Positions 5,136 to 7,532 of a stretch of DNA of 7,532 bases are shown piece by piece. Origin of the DNA: Syntrophomonadaceae bacterium. Lineage in GTDB: Bacteria; Bacillota; Dethiobacteria; SKNC01. A program made the translations under genes and the position numbers. The first letter of the stretch is position 1, and each line of letters starts with the position of its first letter. The notes under the pieces were generated by a model that saw only the letters and a program-made list of their open reading frames with translations, did not search any database and was not told where the DNA came from. The stretch lies in contig PWHX01000029.1 in assembly GCA_003555415.1 (NCBI GenBank), forward strand, positions 1-7,532. Direction: 5' to 3'.

Positions 5136-5981
5136 GATTACTCCTGCTATCATTAAGACGGAACCAAAAAGACGCTCTTTAATCCCCTTTTCCTTAAATA
5201 AAAGAAAGCCAAAAAACACGCTCATAATTACGCTGGTGCGTTTGATAGAGATTACATAAGCTACCAGGGTAAGATTAAGGGCTGTCATCTGAAAAATAAC
5301 CGTAAGGGCTGTGAACAGGCCAATAGGCAGAAGGGCTTTTGCGTAAAGAGGTATTTGATTAAGGTTTTTTCGAGATTTATAAATCATGAAGGGAAACATT
5401 ACTGCACTAATATATACATTGACAGCAATGGCCCAAAAAATTGGAGAGGAATCCTGTACCCCTAGCTTATCAATATTGGAAGTTATGCTCCAAAGAAAAG
5501 CTACGATTAACATGAGTTTGGGCCCTTTTTCACTTATAAGGGCCTTAAAAGGATCCAGGTAACCCTTTGATCTTTCCTTCAAGTTCAGCGTATAAGAACC
5601 GGTCACAATTAGAACAACTCCTGCTAAGCCATAAGGGGTAGGAAATTCTCCTACCAACAGTGGAGAAGTTAATAACAGGAAAAGAGGAGTAAAGGTAACC
5701 ATGGGAACAGAGATGGAAAGATCAGAATACTTAATAGCCTTCATATAAAGTATTGTAGTAAGAACATTTAAGCTGCCGCTTACAAAAAGTGCAATCAAGA
5801 ACTGCCTTCCAAATGCAGGCACTTCTATTATAAACACTAGGGGTAAAAGAAAGGGCAGGGCAAATAATCTCAAGGCCCAGGATACAATATATTCATCAAT
5901 ATTTTTTAAGCTTTTTTTGCTAAAAACATCTTTCATTGATTCAGAAAAAGCAGTTAAAAAAGCGAAAACAAACCAGGTCAT
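5115..5981 (-). CDS. EamA/DMT superfamily permease
   Basis: A 288-residue integral membrane protein with about ten hydrophobic helices (roughly 2-20, 33-52, 59-80, 88-108, 115-132, 154-170, 180-200, 214-234, 239-258 and 268-287), laid out as two five-helix EamA repeats joined by a charged loop at 134-152. YSDLSISVPMVTFTPLFLLL (85-104) and ISIKRTSVIMSVFFGFLLFKE (244-264) occupy equivalent places in the two halves, each followed by a helix of the form GxxLIxxG (VVLIVTG, VLMIAGV), as usual in the family. Members export or import amino acids, sugars or metabolites; the substrate is not predictable here. ATG at 5981 follows AGGATAGG (reverse complement of 5987-5994) by 5 nt. The gene converges with the hydrolase gene and diverges from the flavoprotein gene, so it is probably transcribed alone. 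Confidence 0.9.
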   Translation of the reverse strand: MTWFVFAFLTAFSESMKDVFSKKSLKNIDEYIVSWALRLFALPFLLPLVFIIEVPAFGRQFLIALFVSGSLNVLTTILYMKAIKYSDLSISVPMVTFTPLFLLLTSPLLVGEFPTPYGLAGVVLIVTGSYTLNLKERSKGYLDPFKALISEKGPKLMLIVAFLWSITSNIDKLGVQDSSPIFWAIAVNVYISAVMFPFMIYKSRKNLNQIPLYAKALLPIGLFTALTVIFQMTALNLTLVAYVISIKRTSVIMSVFFGFLLFKEKGIKERLFGSVLMIAGVILITVYS

Positions 5982-6026
5982 TTTTACCTATCCTTTAAAA
6001 CTATTAATTTTAATTTCTTTATTATC

Positions 6027-6036
6027 ATTATATAAT
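6027..6036. promoter_or_regulatory. Overlapping divergent -10 boxes between permease and flavoprotein genes
   Basis: The palindrome ATTATATAAT reads TATAAT on the + strand (6031-6036) and TATAAT on the minus strand (reverse complement of 6027-6032). The intergenic spacer is only 78 nt. The -35 regions are weak on both sides (TTTTAA at 6008-6013 for the + strand, TTTATT for the minus strand). The + strand start would fall close to the ribosome site at 6044-6050, leaving a very short leader. Confidence 0.35.
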
Positions 6037-6059
6037 AATTATTAGGGAGAATAAAAGAT

Positions 6060-7292
6060 ATGAAAAAAGTAATTGTAGTAGGTGGAGGCGCTGCCGGAAT
6101 GATGGCAGCAGGTAAAGCCGCAGAAAAAGCCTCTGAAGTAATAATAATTGAAAAAATGCCGGCACTGGGAAGAAAATTGTTAATTACCGGTAAAGGACGG
6201 TGTAATTTAACCAATGCAGGGGATAGGGAGACTTTTTTTAATAATATAAACACCAACCCCAAATTTCTGCACAGTGCTTTCGATACCTTTGATAACTTTG
6301 CTTTTATTTCTTTTATGGAAAAGAGGGGAGTAAAGACAAAAGAAGAAAGAGGAGGCCGGGTGTTTCCGGAGTCCGATCTCTCTAAAGATGTTTTAGACGC
6401 CTTTATAAGACATCTTAAAAGTAAGGGAGTAAAGATTCAAACAGGGATGAGGGGTAAAAAAATAATCACAGAAGAGGGTAAAGTAAAGGGAATTAGCACA
6501 GAAGAAGGTGAAGTTTTAGCAGGCTCTGTAATATTAACTACAGGCGGTTCGTCTTACCCTGGAACTGGTTCTAACGGCGAAGGATATAAAATGGCCAGAG
6601 CGTTAGGCCATACCATAGTTCCCCTTAAGCCGGGCCTGGTTCCCCTTGAAACAAAAGAAAGATGGGTTGAAGAAGTGCAGGGATTAACCTTAAAAAATGT
6701 TAAACTGGAGGCCTATAGTGATAAAGAACTATTAGACAACCAGTTTGGGGAAATGCTTTTTACACACTTTGGTGTATCCGGACCAATAGTTCTATCCTTG
6801 AGTAATAAGGTTGTGGATAATTTACAAAAGAATAAAGAGGTTAAATTAATGCTAAACTTAAAGCCTGCTCTCAGTTTAGATCAAATTAACAGAAGGATTC
6901 AAAGGGACTTTGAAAAAAACAGCCGCAGACAATTTAAAAACAGCCTGGATGAGCTTTTACCTAAAAATCTTATACCTGTTGTAATTCATCAATGCAAAAT
7001 ATCCGAGAATAAGCAAGTTAGCCAGATCACTAGACAAGAAAGAATAGAATTGGCCAATACCCTTATGGGACTTAGTCTAACCGTTAAAAAGAGCAGATCA
7101 ATTAAAGAAGCTATAGTAACCCGGGGAGGGGTAAATGTTAAAGAAGTAAACCCCAAAACAATGGAGTCTAAAATAATTAAAGGCCTCTTTTTTGCAGGAG
7201 AAGTTTTAGATATCGATGCTTATACCGGAGGGTTTAATCTCCAGTGTGCTTTTTCAACTGGTTATGTAGCGGGGATTAATGCTATTACTTAA
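6060..7292 (+). CDS. NAD(P)/FAD-dependent oxidoreductase, HI0933/BaiN-like flavoprotein family
   Basis: A 410-residue flavoprotein of normal length for the HI0933 family (variously annotated aminoacetone oxidase, BaiN or YhiN). The N-terminal Rossmann motif VVGGGAAG (6-13) binds the FAD ADP moiety, with E31 as the ribose-binding acid. GRKLLITGKGRCNLTN (37-52) is the family signature. Further conserved segments are GGRVFPESD (98-106), TGGSSYPGTGS (161-171), LFTHFGVSGP (233-242), a TRGGV motif (364-368) and the C-terminal FAD-contacting FAGEVLDIDAYTGGFNLQCA (378-397). It is cytoplasmic, with no membrane helix. The physiological reaction is unsettled for most members; a bile-acid reductase role was claimed for one gut homologue and should not be transferred. 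AGGGAGA at 6044-6050 lies 9 nt before ATG. No terminator is visible after the stop codon. Confidence 0.95.
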   Translation: MKKVIVVGGGAAGMMAAGKAAEKASEVIIIEKMPALGRKLLITGKGRCNLTNAGDRETFFNNINTNPKFLHSAFDTFDNFAFISFMEKRGVKTKEERGGRVFPESDLSKDVLDAFIRHLKSKGVKIQTGMRGKKIITEEGKVKGISTEEGEVLAGSVILTTGGSSYPGTGSNGEGYKMARALGHTIVPLKPGLVPLETKERWVEEVQGLTLKNVKLEAYSDKELLDNQFGEMLFTHFGVSGPIVLSLSNKVVDNLQKNKEVKLMLNLKPALSLDQINRRIQRDFEKNSRRQFKNSLDELLPKNLIPVVIHQCKISENKQVSQITRQERIELANTLMGLSLTVKKSRSIKEAIVTRGGVNVKEVNPKTMESKIIKGLFFAGEVLDIDAYTGGFNLQCAFSTGYVAGINAIT

Positions 7293-7532
7293 TGGTTTTA
7301 AGAGGGTATTTTAATACAGAAAAAACGTCCGGTAATAAATATTATGTTAAGTAGGCGACAGGCAAAAGCGTCCAGCATATTTTCTATTAGCAGACGATAC
7401 TTGTCGTTTTCCTGGCATATAATATACCTCTACATTAGCCAAGATATACCTTGGTAAAATCCGGATTTCTTATATTCGTGAAATTTAGTACATATATCCT
7501 GCCATTCTATATCAAGAAGTATTAAGCCATAT
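7293..7532. other. Right-hand 240 bases without a confident gene
   Basis: No convincing start codon with a ribosome site, tRNA, known riboswitch or classical terminator was found. Visible small structures are CCAAG (7439-7443) pairing with CTTGG (7450-7454), a 12-bp palindrome AAATCCGGATTT (7457-7468), an ACGA/TCGT dyad within ACGATACTTGTCGT, and two similar segments, AAAACGTCC and AAAAGCGTCC, about 45 nt apart. None has a clear function. The stretch may contain the 3' end of a minus-strand gene (listed separately). Confidence 0.5.
7430..7531 (-). CDS. Possible C-terminal fragment of a gene entering from the right edge
   Basis: Reading the minus strand from the window edge, one frame stays open for 33 codons before a TAG at 7430-7432. 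Its translation begins YGLILLDIEWQDI and ends in SGFYQGISWLM, a plausible protein-like composition. An open frame of this length arises easily by chance, and I do not recognise a family. It is listed only as a possible partial gene. Confidence 0.2.
   Translation of the reverse strand, partial: YGLILLDIEWQDICTKFHEYKKSGFYQGISWLM

Noticed and set aside
5984..6262. Minus-strand frame of 92 codons overlapping the flavoprotein start.
   Set aside because: It overlaps the FAD-binding N-terminus of a secure gene and its Ala/Pro/Ile-rich translation is the antisense of that motif.
7291..7352. Short + strand frame beginning ATGGTTTTAAGAGGG after the flavoprotein gene.
   Set aside because: Only about 20 codons with no ribosome binding site and no recognisable motif.

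Overview
The window is about 7.5 kb of AT-rich DNA with strong Shine-Dalgarno sites (AGGAGG-like) ahead of most genes, short intergenic gaps and intrinsic terminators. The protein families point to a spore-forming, probably anaerobic low-GC Firmicute of the Clostridia type: a LiaF-like envelope protein, a YjqB/PghP-like poly-gamma-glutamate hydrolase, a clostridial-type nitroreductase, an HI0933-family flavoprotein and Q-rich small heat shock proteins like those of spores. I cannot name the genus. No rRNA, tRNA, CRISPR array, insertion sequence or phage module was found.

Left part (1-1522): a terminator from an upstream gene, then two tandem alpha-crystallin/Hsp20 genes on the + strand, closed by a strong 13-bp terminator. 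The first protein has a 160-residue Gln/Ser/Pro-rich N-terminal arm; the second is a conventional Hsp20 with a Gln/His-rich C-terminal tail. A perfect 14-nt inverted repeat flanks the first gene, with one copy in each gene's upstream region at nearly the same distance from the start codon. A sigma-G (forespore)-like promoter places the predicted transcript start at the first copy. The second gene's ribosome binding site can fold with the second copy into an RNA-thermometer-like hairpin. This regulatory arrangement is the most unusual thing in the window.

Middle part (1553-3764): on the minus strand, an SDH-family ClpP-fold serine proteinase followed 20 nt later by a small basic ORF of 64 codons with an excellent ribosome binding site. 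Divergent to it is a four-helix membrane protein with a LiaF-type C-terminal domain carrying five MGGI-like repeats, expressed from a good TATAAT promoter.

Right part (3887-7292): a nitroreductase and a poly-gamma-glutamate hydrolase-family protein form a likely two-gene + strand unit. They converge tail to tail (7-nt gap) with an EamA/DMT permease on the minus strand. The permease diverges, over a 78-nt AT-rich spacer with overlapping -10 boxes, from an HI0933/BaiN-type FAD-dependent oxidoreductase. The last 240 bases hold no confident gene; a short open frame on the minus strand may be the C-terminal end of a gene beyond the edge.

The genes do not form one obvious pathway. The left part is protein homeostasis, plausibly in spores (two Hsp20s, then a ClpP-fold protease). 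The right part mixes envelope and housekeeping functions (LiaF-like protein, gamma-PGA hydrolase, permease, flavoenzymes).
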